Below, piece by piece: positions 34,132 through 42,056 of a DNA stretch of 42,857 nt. Below the pieces are notes generated by a model. The model was not told the origin of the DNA, ran no database searches, and saw only the letters and a program-made list of their open reading frames with translations. The DNA lies in the NCBI GenBank assembly GCA_050292445.1, contig JBNKLQ010000010.1, positions 1 to 42,857 on the forward strand, in the 5' to 3' direction. The position numbers and the translations under genes are program-made. Each line of letters begins with the position of its first letter. The stretch's first letter is position 1. This DNA is from Leptofilum sp050292445 (GTDB lineage: Bacteria; Chloroflexota; Anaerolineae; Promineifilales; Promineifilaceae).

Positions 34132-34175
34132 CAGTGCGTCATCAGAAATTATAGGCGTGATTGTGGGATATGCAA
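34132..34175 (-). promoter_or_regulatory. phaR promoter with CAGTGCGTCAT operator candidate
   Basis: On the minus strand: TTGCAT (34170-34175), 16 nt, TATAAT (34148-34153), then after 5 nt the 11-bp motif at 34132-34142. The same 11-bp motif occurs in the upstream phasin promoter. The predicted 5' leader is about 155 nt. Confidence 0.6.
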
Positions 34176-34178
34176 CAA

Positions 34179-34212
34179 GGGAGAGGTCAGGCCAAACGGC
34201 CGTTCCTCTCCC
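34179..34212 (-). terminator. Terminator after phasin gene
   Basis: GGGAGAGG (34179-34186) pairs with CCTCTCCC (34205-34212). The loop contains ACGGCCGT and a small GGCC/GGCC pair. It lies 40 bp after the phasin stop. Confidence 0.65.
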
Positions 34213-34251
34213 AGATTTAGTTAGTTATTCAATTAGGAAAGCAGAAAATGC

Positions 34252-34629
34252 TTACTTTTTCTCTTTCAATGCGTCAATCTTTTTGGTCAGTTCAGCTACT
34301 TTTTTGCTTAACTGTTCAATGTCTGATTTTGTAGGAATGTTCATGCGATTGAGCAGACTTTCCATGCGTTTTTCCAGCTCATCGCTGACGCGCTTGCTGC
34401 TTTCCTTGGCACGATCTTTGCGCTTTTCTGCCAGATCGTTTAACAGGGAACGGCCGTCTTTTTCGGCAATTTCACCCTTTTCGATTAGCTTATTAACAAA
34501 CTTTTCTGCTTCATCCTGAGCTAGAGAAAAAGCCCCAACACCAGCTAACATTGCCCGGCGAATGCCATCCACAAATGGATTGACTGATTCTTCTGGTGCT
34601 TCTTCCTCAACTTTAATTTTTTCGGCCAT
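34252..34629 (-). CDS. Phasin-family granule-associated protein
   Basis: A 125-aa acidic/basic coiled-coil protein of the PhaF/PhaI phasin type that coats polyhydroxyalkanoate granules. An amphipathic N-terminal helix (about 16-45, AMLAGVGAFSLAQDEAEKFVNKLI) is followed by a Lys/Glu-rich coiled coil. The end is MNIPTKSDIEQLSKKV. It is a close paralogue of the phasin encoded upstream and shares that C-terminal module with PhaR. The start follows GATGAGGTAA. Confidence 0.85.
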   Translation of the reverse strand: MAEKIKVEEEAPEESVNPFVDGIRRAMLAGVGAFSLAQDEAEKFVNKLIEKGEIAEKDGRSLLNDLAEKRKDRAKESSKRVSDELEKRMESLLNRMNIPTKSDIEQLSKKVAELTKKIDALKEKK

Positions 34630-34757
34630 TTTATTACCTCATCTGATCTTCTAAATTTGACTGATCCATACTCGTTAGGCAAAACGCGGGTAGATGAATG
34701 GCTCACCTACCCACGTACTACCTACCAAATTCTCACATCCCCTAGAGGTGGTTGCTG

Positions 34758-34788
34758 TAAAAGGGTGCCCTGCTTGGGTCACCTTTTA
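34758..34788 (-). terminator. Weak terminator between the two phasin genes
   Basis: On the minus strand GGTG-A-CCC and GGG-CACC form a bulged stem followed by CTTTT. Read-through to the next phasin is plausible. Confidence 0.5.
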
Positions 34789-34799
34789 TTGCCCAATCA

Positions 34800-35174
34800 T
34801 TAAGCAGCTTTGTTTAAATCGTTTACTTTTTTATTAAGTGTTGAAACCTTGCGGCTCAGTTTTTCGATGTCGTTCTTGGAAGGGATATTCATCCAGTGCA
34901 AAACGTTCTCAAACCGATCTTCCACTTCTTTTTCAACGCGTTTCGCTGCTTTCTTGGCTTCTTTTTGCCGGTTTTCGACCTGCTTGTTAACCATGTTACG
35001 GGTTTTTTCTTCAGTGGTAGTGCCACGTTCTACCAGGTTGCTGAACAACTCAGTTAATTCTTCTTGCGCCAGGGTTACAACGCCCAAGCCAGCCAACATA
35101 ACTTTACGGCCGTTTTCAACCAGCATGTTTACGTTTTCTTCTACTGTTTCAGTGAACTCAATTTTTTCTGCCAT
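34800..35174 (-). CDS. Phasin-family granule-associated protein, paralogue
   Basis: A 124-aa phasin with the same plan as its neighbour. It has MLAGLGVVTLAQEELTELFSNLV near the start, a Lys/Arg/Glu-rich coiled coil (about 55-90), and MNIPSKNDIEKLSRKV near the end. ATG at 35174 has AGGAGG at 6-nt spacing. An upstream in-frame start is less likely because it would place the Shine-Dalgarno inside the gene. The promoter upstream is near-consensus and carries a candidate PhaR operator in its spacer. Confidence 0.86.
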   Translation of the reverse strand: MAEKIEFTETVEENVNMLVENGRKVMLAGLGVVTLAQEELTELFSNLVERGTTTEEKTRNMVNKQVENRQKEAKKAAKRVEKEVEDRFENVLHWMNIPSKNDIEKLSRKVSTLNKKVNDLNKAA

Positions 35175-35238
35175 CTTGTGCCTCCTGCAATCCAACTATA
35201 GTGGGATTGCCTAACATCAAAGTTGTTTAATTTTGTTT

Positions 35239-35290
35239 ATGACGCATTGCATCATGAACAAAATATAACACAGTGCGTCATGGATGTCAA
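35239..35290 (-). promoter_or_regulatory. Phasin promoter with paired PhaR operator candidates
   Basis: On the minus strand: TTGACA (35285-35290), 17 nt, TATATT (35262-35267). CAGTGCGTCAT (35271-35281 on plus) fills the spacer. Its inverted half ATGACGCA lies at 35239-35246, just past the expected start of transcription. Repression by binding here is an inference. Confidence 0.72.
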
Positions 35291-35319
35291 GCAAGTAAAT
35301 TATCTGACATTTGCTTCAT

Positions 35320-36342
35320 TCACTCAGGCATAGTTTGCTTAAGAACCCGGAGGGCACGCAAGGTCACCCACTTGCTCGGCTGGCCTTTTTCCTCCACAGT
35401 TATCCATGTTTTTCCGTTGTAACTATATTCCAGCGGCCAACGGCCTTGCTCATCTTGTTTGCTGAGCAGAAGCTCCAGGCCATTGAACAATCTCGGATCA
35501 GTACCGTAACCTAGGGCTGCCAGCACTTCCAAAATTTGCAAAACGTCAGTAATGTAGCCAATGGGGTAGCCAAATTTAAACCAGCTACCGTTTGGTTTGG
35601 GGGCATAGCCTCTAGGGTAATCGGCCGTGGCCGGATCCACGCTCAGCAAAAACTCAATGCCGGTCTGGATGGCGCGCTCTATGATTGTTGTGCGCTGGGC
35701 TGCTGGGACCATGCTCAGCGCCAGCATGGCCTTCACCGCACCCCAAGCGCATGGTAAATGGTCGTTGGCGCTGCATTCAAAAACCGGAGCGCTGTTGCCG
35801 CTGCGCAGGTAATGGACTGGTGCTGCCTTTTCGGTGCTGGGGGCGATGTCCTCGCCAGTGATGCTGCGCGCCAGCCAGGTCAAGGCTCGCTGCAAGCGCT
35901 CATCGCCCAGGTAGTCAAACGCAATCAATGCTGCGCACAGGTTGCCCTGCAAACAATGGATCAGACCGCTGTTACGGCCGTCTGCACTCAAACCACCATG
36001 CTCGGCCGCAGAATACTCAAAAAGATGCTCACAGGCCCGGCGAATGCGGGAATCGTGACCGTTCGCGCCCAACTGCGCCAGGAAAATGATCGACCACATG
36101 GTGCCGTTGTATTTGGGTAGATAACCGGGCTTAATCCAATAACCATCAGGGTGCTGGTTGGCCAGGATAACGGGAACTGGCCCGGTGTTCATAACAGCTT
36201 CCTGGGCGGAAATGAGTTCGGCTGAGTCGGCTGGTAGCTCCACCAAATCGCGCAAAGCAAAATAACGCACCCCTGGATTCGCTGAATCGTCTGCCAGAAG
36301 CCAGGGCAATGGATCATCATTAAGGTTTGTTTTCCAGTTCAT
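35320..36342 (-). CDS. Alpha/alpha-toroid (terpene cyclase/prenyltransferase-fold) protein
   Basis: A 340-aa protein with repeated helical motifs ending in Gly-Xaa-Trp-type turns (HPDGYWIKPGYLPKYNGTMW, QDEQGRWPLEYSYNGKTW). This suggests the alpha/alpha-barrel fold of squalene cyclases and prenyltransferases. I see no DXDD or DCTAE-type catalytic motif, so it is probably not a cyclase. Two cysteines (SNDHLPCAWG, GLIHCLQG) are conserved-looking. I chose ATG at 36342, with GAGGAAG upstream; an upstream frame to 36501 has no such site and overlaps the next gene. The function is unknown. Confidence 0.72.
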   Translation of the reverse strand: MNWKTNLNDDPLPWLLADDSANPGVRYFALRDLVELPADSAELISAQEAVMNTGPVPVILANQHPDGYWIKPGYLPKYNGTMWSIIFLAQLGANGHDSRIRRACEHLFEYSAAEHGGLSADGRNSGLIHCLQGNLCAALIAFDYLGDERLQRALTWLARSITGEDIAPSTEKAAPVHYLRSGNSAPVFECSANDHLPCAWGAVKAMLALSMVPAAQRTTIIERAIQTGIEFLLSVDPATADYPRGYAPKPNGSWFKFGYPIGYITDVLQILEVLAALGYGTDPRLFNGLELLLSKQDEQGRWPLEYSYNGKTWITVEEKGQPSKWVTLRALRVLKQTMPE

Positions 36343-36430
36343 CGAATTCTTCCTCTGTTGGCTCTCGCACGCAGCGGTAGCCATGACAGGTATTGCCAAT
36401 TGATTTAGGCTGGGATTGCCTCTGTGTGTT

Positions 36431-36979
36431 TCATAAACGCTCTGGCCTCCATTCGTCTCGGAGCAAGCTATAAGAGGCAATGTCGCGCCAACGGCCGTCA
36501 CGAAACATTGTTCGTCGCAGGATTCCTTCTTGCTGGAAGCCCAATTTCTCTAACATGTGCTGCGCCGGAGCGTTGTCGGTATCAGTAAAGGCGGCAATTC
36601 GTTCGGTAGGATAGCCATCAAAAAGATAGCCAATGAGCAGGCGAATAGCTTCACCGGCATAACCCTGATGGCGTGCAGCCAGATCGCCAATGCCGAAACC
36701 AATTTCGGGATGGGGCAGGTCGGCATCGGGGAAGGGCAACATGGTATAGCGCACAAAGCCGACGACCCGTTGTTCTTTTAGCGTTTCAATTAACAGGAAG
36801 CCAGACTGGCGTGTGAGTAATCCAGAGTGTTGGTAGGCCTCGCGTAAGGCGGGTACATGATCCAACTGAAATCGCTGGAATGGTCCCCAAAGCGCGTCCC
36901 GATTTTGTCCCCATTCCTCTACTACTGGCCAATCTTCATCCCGAAACGGCCGTAACAGAATCCTTTCACCTTGAATCAT
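36431..36979 (-). CDS. GNAT-family N-acetyltransferase
   Basis: A 182-aa acetyltransferase of the RimJ/RimL type. It starts with MIQGERILLRPFRDEDWPVVEEW, has the acetyl-CoA loop near IGFGIGDLAARHQGYAGEAIRLL (about 91-113), and ends with NAPAQHMLEKLGFQQEGILRR, typical of the family. The acceptor could be a protein N-terminus or an antibiotic-like amine. ATG at 36979 is preceded by GGAGG. Its stop lies 88 bp before the toroid gene on the same strand. Confidence 0.9.
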   Translation of the reverse strand: MIQGERILLRPFRDEDWPVVEEWGQNRDALWGPFQRFQLDHVPALREAYQHSGLLTRQSGFLLIETLKEQRVVGFVRYTMLPFPDADLPHPEIGFGIGDLAARHQGYAGEAIRLLIGYLFDGYPTERIAAFTDTDNAPAQHMLEKLGFQQEGILRRTMFRDGRWRDIASYSLLRDEWRPERL

Positions 36980-37348
36980 TTTCGTTTCCTCCAACTAATT
37001 GCTGGCTTCTAAAATATTTCATTTCTTTGGTCTGAAGAATGAGCCTATTGGCCCATAAAATCACTATAGCAACCCTTTGGGAAAGGCCGTTAGTGGTTAA
37101 AAGCATTGCCTGATAGTGATGTTTGTCATCGGTTTTTGGCGCGTGTTTGGATGATACGTTGGAAAGAGACAAAACAACTTGTTTTGCCGGACCGCTGGTT
37201 ACCTATTTCCCAAAGCTGAACGAATCGTTGGTAAAATAATGAGTATCTGAAAAATGTAACAAAGCGAGTATAATCAACTATCAACAGCAAAATTAGGCAT
37301 AATCAAAAAAATAATAATCTGGACAAGGAAGCAAAAAGGAGTGCGTCT
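36980..37348. other. Divergent intergenic region upstream of the AAR-like gene
   Basis: No gene is supported in these 369 bp. It holds a perfect 17-bp palindrome, CAAAACAACTTGTTTTG (37170-37186), whose core ACAACTTGT also occurs in the palindrome before rdhA. A TATAAT at 37269-37274 may be the -10 element of the downstream gene, though its -35 is poor. AAAAGGAG precedes the ATG. Confidence 0.45.
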
Positions 37349-39556
37349 ATGGCAGAGCAGGTGGGGATTGGAAAAATTGCCGCTTTGCATTTTTATGGAA
37401 CGGCCGAAACAGTCGAGCGCGTTGAATTATTAGGCAACACAGTTGAAATTCAACATTTCGGTTGTGATGGCGATCTGGAAAAAATGGCGGCACACATTGC
37501 AGCATTAGATGGTCAGGTTGGGGCCATCGCCCTGACAAATATCTCAAAAACATTGCGCCTGGGTAAAGTTAAAGTGACCCATCCGGCTGCAGCGCCGCTT
37601 TTTGAGATTGCCCAACAAACTCCAGTTGTGGATGGGGCTGGCGTGCGTGCCGCGATGGAACGTTGGGCCGTGCGGCTGGCTGCTGAGGCCCAACCAGGCA
37701 TTTGGTCGCGGAAGCGCGTACTCATGGCACCTGGCCTCAATCATAGTGGTTTGGCCCAGGCATTGGGCCAATTCACCGAGTCTGTGCATTATGCAGATCC
37801 TATTGTTTACTTTGCTCTGCCGCCTGTACCTGGCGTTGGCAGCGTCGATACCCTGTCCCGCGTGGCCGAGCCGACCCTCAACCAGCTTCGCGCCTACCCG
37901 TTCCGCCGACTTTTTCCACGGGCCGGAGAAGCAGCTCGACCGCGCAATCCAAAGCAATTTGAATGGGCCGATATTTTGGCGGGTGATATGGGCGGTATTC
38001 GCCGCTATGCGCCCTCAGATCTCAAACGAAAAATTATCGTAACAGAATTAGCCACTGAGGAAGATGCTGCGGATTTGCGTGAACGAGGCGCCTCGGCCAT
38101 TGTGACCACTATGCCGCCGCTCGGGCATGAATTGGCCCATTTAGGTGCTGCCGTTTTTGAAGCGTGTCTGGTGGCTTTACGGCCAGATAAAACGGCCGAA
38201 CTCACCGAAAACACCTATTTGAACCTGATGGCCCAAATGGCGTGGAAACCAGGCATTAAATATTTACAGCCCGAAGAAGCCGGCATTAACAAATTTGCCT
38301 TTGTCATTCACCCCCTGTCGCCGCGCTTCATTTATACCCATCCCAAATTCCGCTGGACCCGCTTTTTGCCCGAGCGCCTGGTGGAGCGCGTTGCCGCTTA
38401 CCTGCCACCAATGTACGGCAGCCGCATCACCGGCATCCAAAGCCCGGCGACAGGCCAAAAGGTGGAAGGGTACCTGATGTTTATTGGCGGTACGCCCCGC
38501 GAACTGATGCGGCGCGATCCGGCCTTTGTTTATCGTCGTCTTATCGTCGCCTCGCGCATGGCGGAGCGCTTTGGTGCACGGCTGATGGGTCTGGGGGCGT
38601 TTACCTCCGTGGTGGGAGATGCGGGCATTACCGTGGCCCAAAAAGCGGATATCGCCATCACTTCAGGTAACAGCCTGACCGTTGCCGCCACGCTAGAAAC
38701 AGCCAAGCAGGCCGTGGTGAAAATGGGCAACAGTCTGGAAGATGCCCACGAAGCCAAGGTGATGGTCATCGGTGCGACCGGCTCGATTGGGTCCGTTTGT
38801 TCCCGCTTGTTGGCGCAAGCGGTGCCCAATATTGTGCTGGTAGCGCCCCGGCCAGAAAAACTCATTGCCCTCAAGCAGACCATTGAAGAGGAAACCCCGA
38901 ATGCGGTGGTGACCTTGAGCACCACGGCAGATGATTACGTGGGGGATTGTGACCTCATTGTCACCACGACGACGGCCTTAAATACACGAATTATTGACAT
39001 AACAAAATGCAAGCCAGGGGCGGTCATTTGTGATATTGCCCGCCCACCGGATATCACAGAAGAAGAAGCCGCTCTGCGTCCCGATGTGCTGGTCATTGAA
39101 TCCGGGGAAATCTTGCTGCCGGGCAAGCCGGATTTTGGCATGAACATTGGCCTACCACCGGGTGTAGCCTATGCTTGTCTGGCAGAAACGGCGCTGTTGG
39201 CGCTAGACGGCCGTTTCGAAGATTACACACTCGGTCGCAACATTGAAATTGAGCGCGTCAAGGAAATTTACCGCCTTTACAAAAAGCACGGGCTGGAACT
39301 TTCTGGTATTCGCAGCCACGACCAGTTCCTGACCGATGAAGATTTGGCCAAGAAGCGAGCGCTGGCTGATGAACTGCGCCATGATCCCGTCAAGCTGGCC
39401 GATGTGCAGCGTCAGGCCCAGGCGGCGCTACCCGTGAAGGGTGGTCGCGGTAAGGTAAAGCAGGGCGGTGGCCGTACCACCACCGTCCTTGTCAGCGCGG
39501 GAACGGCTGTCGTTGCCGCCATTGCCGGGTTATTCTTCTGGCGAAAGAACAAGTAG
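37349..39556 (+). CDS. Acyl-ACP reductase (AAR)-like protein, long and membrane-anchored
   Basis: A 735-aa protein. Residues about 320-660 align by eye with cyanobacterial acyl-ACP reductase: FVIHPLSPRF, LMGLGAFTSVVG, TSGNSLT, the NADPH motif GATGSIGS (475-482) and YACLAETALLALDG with C610 at the position of the catalytic cysteine. The enzyme family makes fatty aldehydes from acyl-ACP. The N-terminal 310 residues form an extra region I do not recognise. A basic stretch and a membrane helix (about 713-731) end the protein. Standalone AAR is about 340 aa. No aldehyde deformylating oxygenase gene is nearby, so alkane synthesis is not indicated. Confidence 0.78.
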   Translation: MAEQVGIGKIAALHFYGTAETVERVELLGNTVEIQHFGCDGDLEKMAAHIAALDGQVGAIALTNISKTLRLGKVKVTHPAAAPLFEIAQQTPVVDGAGVRAAMERWAVRLAAEAQPGIWSRKRVLMAPGLNHSGLAQALGQFTESVHYADPIVYFALPPVPGVGSVDTLSRVAEPTLNQLRAYPFRRLFPRAGEAARPRNPKQFEWADILAGDMGGIRRYAPSDLKRKIIVTELATEEDAADLRERGASAIVTTMPPLGHELAHLGAAVFEACLVALRPDKTAELTENTYLNLMAQMAWKPGIKYLQPEEAGINKFAFVIHPLSPRFIYTHPKFRWTRFLPERLVERVAAYLPPMYGSRITGIQSPATGQKVEGYLMFIGGTPRELMRRDPAFVYRRLIVASRMAERFGARLMGLGAFTSVVGDAGITVAQKADIAITSGNSLTVAATLETAKQAVVKMGNSLEDAHEAKVMVIGATGSIGSVCSRLLAQAVPNIVLVAPRPEKLIALKQTIEEETPNAVVTLSTTADDYVGDCDLIVTTTTALNTRIIDITKCKPGAVICDIARPPDITEEEAALRPDVLVIESGEILLPGKPDFGMNIGLPPGVAYACLAETALLALDGRFEDYTLGRNIEIERVKEIYRLYKKHGLELSGIRSHDQFLTDEDLAKKRALADELRHDPVKLADVQRQAQAALPVKGGRGKVKQGGGRTTTVLVSAGTAVVAAIAGLFFWRKNK

Positions 39557-39660
39557 GGGCGAGTCAGGTAGGTAGAACATCTGCCAAACAAACGGACATC
39601 TTGCCACCTGCCGCGCCAAGTAAAAAAGTAAAAAGTGAAAAGAAAGAGGAGATTTTAATC

Positions 39661-40338
39661 ATGAGCGATCCATCCCCCACTCGTTGTGCTGCGACGACCA
39701 AAGCTGGCAAACCTTGTAAAAATTATGCTGTTGAGGGCTCCGATTTTTGCCACGTGCATCAAAAAGCGGCACAAGCTGCGCCTTCCCCCGCCATGAGTGA
39801 AGCTGAGGCCGAGCTGCTGGCGCGTAAAAAGGAGTTGTTAGACGAGCTGGATGAATTGGTGGCGGATTTGAAAACGGCCGTTCCCCAATCCACCGCTTCC
39901 CCCTACAATCCGCTGCAATTGCTTACCTACATGCGCCAAAATTTGAGCCAGTTTGCGCCTGAAGTGCAGCTGGGCATTTTGGAAAGCTTTGAGGGGATGA
40001 CCCGTGAAGATTTGATGGACATTGAAACATGGAAAGGGTTGGGCTACATGCTGAACTACTCGGCCCGCTTCCAGGCCAATCAGCTGCGGGAAAAGATGAA
40101 CGCACAACTGCCCAAACCGCTCCAGCCAGACACTATGCTTAGCTTTGTTAAGAGCAACATCGACCGCTTTACGCCAGACGTGGCCAAAGGCATTATGGAT
40201 AGCTTGCAAGGGGCGTCGCGGGAAGATTTGATGGATCCGGAAACTTGGAAAGGTCTTTTTTACATGCTCAATTACTCCATCCAGTTCCAGGCGGATCAGC
40301 TTAAGCAAAAGTTTACCGGCGAGGCAGAAGAGGAATAA
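39661..40338 (+). CDS. Zinc-motif protein with tandem 60-residue repeat
   Basis: A 225-aa protein. The N-terminus has a small Cys/His motif (RCAATTKAGKPCKNYAVEG, then DFCHVHQ) like DUF5763-type zinc ribbons. After a coiled-coil stretch (about 40-70) come two similar units, about 80-145 and 155-220. Each contains E/DDLMD[IP]ETWKGL-x-YMLNYS and FQA[DN]QL. The duplication is internal and recent-looking. I do not know the function. ATG at 39661 has GAGGAG at 9 nt. It follows the AAR-like gene on the same strand. Confidence 0.75.
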   Translation: MSDPSPTRCAATTKAGKPCKNYAVEGSDFCHVHQKAAQAAPSPAMSEAEAELLARKKELLDELDELVADLKTAVPQSTASPYNPLQLLTYMRQNLSQFAPEVQLGILESFEGMTREDLMDIETWKGLGYMLNYSARFQANQLREKMNAQLPKPLQPDTMLSFVKSNIDRFTPDVAKGIMDSLQGASREDLMDPETWKGLFYMLNYSIQFQADQLKQKFTGEAEEE

Positions 40339-40398
40339 TTATCCAATGATTCAATTACCTGTCATGTAATTGAGTTATTGGGCAATCGGGTAATTAAC

Positions 40399-40803
40399 AT
40401 GGCTTATCAAGACGAGGCACAACTGTACAGCTGTATGCAAGATTTATTCGGTCAGGTGGAATCGGATTTGCCCCAGGCCACAGAGTCGTTAATCAAGGCG
40501 AAGTTGTGCATTCGCTTTAATGTTTCTGCCCCAGAGGCCATGCTTCTGATTGACGCCAAAAAACGGCCGCTCCACATTGAATACGGCCGTACCAACAGCT
40601 ATAAACCTGATCTTGATGTTGATTTAACCGGGGAGGCACTCCATCAAATTTTGCTGGGCCAGCTGAGCCTCACCAAAGCTGTCGGTAGCAAAAAGGTGAA
40701 ACCCAAAGGCCCCATCTGGAAAATAATGGCCCTGGCCGACTTGTTTTACCACGCCCAAAAAATCTATCCGCAAATTGCCGATGCACGTAGGCTCCAGAGT
40801 TAG
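40399..40803 (+). CDS. SCP2-like sterol/lipid-carrier domain protein
   Basis: A 134-aa protein with the layout of a single SCP2 domain: a helical start, the strand AKLCIRFNVSAPEAMLLIDAKKRPLHIEYG, then DLDVDLTGEALHQILLGQLSLTKAV and the helix IWKIMALADLFYHAQKIYP. These proteins bind lipids. I chose ATG at 40399; its ribosome-binding site is weak. Its last bases overlap the end of the convergent membrane protein gene by 4 bp. The family assignment is moderate. Confidence 0.72.
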   Translation: MAYQDEAQLYSCMQDLFGQVESDLPQATESLIKAKLCIRFNVSAPEAMLLIDAKKRPLHIEYGRTNSYKPDLDVDLTGEALHQILLGQLSLTKAVGSKKVKPKGPIWKIMALADLFYHAQKIYPQIADARRLQS

Positions 40804-42038
40804 CTTAGTAACCGTACCAACACCCGCAGCGTCCCTGCGGCCCCCAAACCTAGCCCCAGCAGCGCGATGGCCGGTAACCACCACGGCACGCCGCCGCTGT
40901 TAGCTAGCTCAGCAACGGCCGTTAACAATCGCCAATGACCGCCAAAACCCAACGTAAATGGCAGTCCCAGCAGCGAAAACAACCCCACGCCCAGCAGCGC
41001 CAAACTCAACGGCGACCGCCGCCCCAAACCGACAGGGAAATCGTCCAGAGGCCAGGCTGCACCATGCCGTTTGAGCAGTGACCACCCACCAGCCACCAGC
41101 AACAAACCACCAAACCGGGCAATTTGCAACGTCACGGCCGTTTCCCAACCAACTTGTTCCGGCAACGTGAGACACAAAATCGTTAAGGCCATGTCCAGCA
41201 ATAAAATGTTGCCGATGGCCCGCCGCAGGTGAACGGCCGTTAGCGCCAAACCACCCGCTACCAGCAGCGTCAAACCGCTGCTCAGCCAGACGAGCTGCTG
41301 AAAAGTTGCATCCAGCAAATTAGGATGGGTCGCAAATTGCTCAAAGAGAAGGGCTAACGGCACCAAGGGCACCAATCCGGCTACTAGCGCCAATGGCAGC
41401 GGCTCTGCCTCATTGACAATGGCTTGCAGCCAAATATGAAAAGGAAAACCCGCCAGCAGCAGCAGTGCGGCCAACGCGGCCAGCTCGCCAGTCGGCAGCA
41501 GCCAATCGGTTGGCTGTGTTTCTAACTGCCAGCTTACAATGAGCAGTAGCGGGACGGCCAGCAGCATGGCTAACAGGTAACGCAAGCTGCCGCGCACCGA
41601 ACCGGCCTGTCCAGATTGTATGGTGAGGCTAAAGGCCCCTGTCGCTAGTAAAACAAGAGCAATGGCAATAGAAAACGGCCGTACTAGCAAACTCGCCGCC
41701 AAAAAAGCAAATCCGGCCAGCCCACCGGCCACAAACCAATCGCCAGACGGAAAAAGGATGGCCAACCCAAACAAAATAAACAGCCCGGCCAGCAAGTGCA
41801 GCAGCAGCACCTGGTTGTCTGGTGTGAGTGCCATCGGTTGACCCCAAAAGACAACGGCCGTTCCCGATGGTTCAATTGTGCGCAGCCACAGCCACAACAC
41901 GCCTGTTGTCAGGGTACCGGCAGCCGCCATTAGCTGTGGCCGCTGTGCCAGAAACCGGACCACCAGGGCGGCAATAAGTGGCGTAAAGAGGAGTGTTTGC
42001 AGTGTTGTCATTCTTATTTGGAGATTGGAAACGAACAT
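40800..42038 (-). CDS. NuoM/NuoN-like proton-translocating membrane subunit
   Basis: A 412-aa protein with about 11-12 membrane helices. AGFPFHIWLQAIVNEAEPLPLALVAG (about 197-222) resembles the loop-and-lysine region of NuoL/M/N and Mrp antiporter subunits (P-F-H-x-W-L). The conserved Lys of that region is replaced by hydrophobic residues here, and the usual TM5 Glu is not obvious, so it may be divergent. The start is either 42038 or ATG at 42011; both have poor ribosome-binding sites. It follows the gene at 42057 after 18 bp. Complex I genes are not seen in the window. Confidence 0.65.
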   Translation of the reverse strand: MFVSNLQIRMTTLQTLLFTPLIAALVVRFLAQRPQLMAAAGTLTTGVLWLWLRTIEPSGTAVVFWGQPMALTPDNQVLLLHLLAGLFILFGLAILFPSGDWFVAGGLAGFAFLAASLLVRPFSIAIALVLLATGAFSLTIQSGQAGSVRGSLRYLLAMLLAVPLLLIVSWQLETQPTDWLLPTGELAALAALLLLAGFPFHIWLQAIVNEAEPLPLALVAGLVPLVPLALLFEQFATHPNLLDATFQQLVWLSSGLTLLVAGGLALTAVHLRRAIGNILLLDMALTILCLTLPEQVGWETAVTLQIARFGGLLLVAGGWSLLKRHGAAWPLDDFPVGLGRRSPLSLALLGVGLFSLLGLPFTLGFGGHWRLLTAVAELANSGGVPWWLPAIALLGLGLGAAGTLRVLVRLLS

Positions 42039-42056
42039 CCAATCCCCAATCTCCTT

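Noticed and set aside
35320..36342. Squalene or terpene cyclase
   Set aside because: The fold looks similar, but no DXDD motif or comparable catalytic motif is present.
36966..37172. 68-codon open frame in the gap before the AAR-like gene
   Set aside because: No ribosome-binding site, no domain, and it runs into the palindrome.
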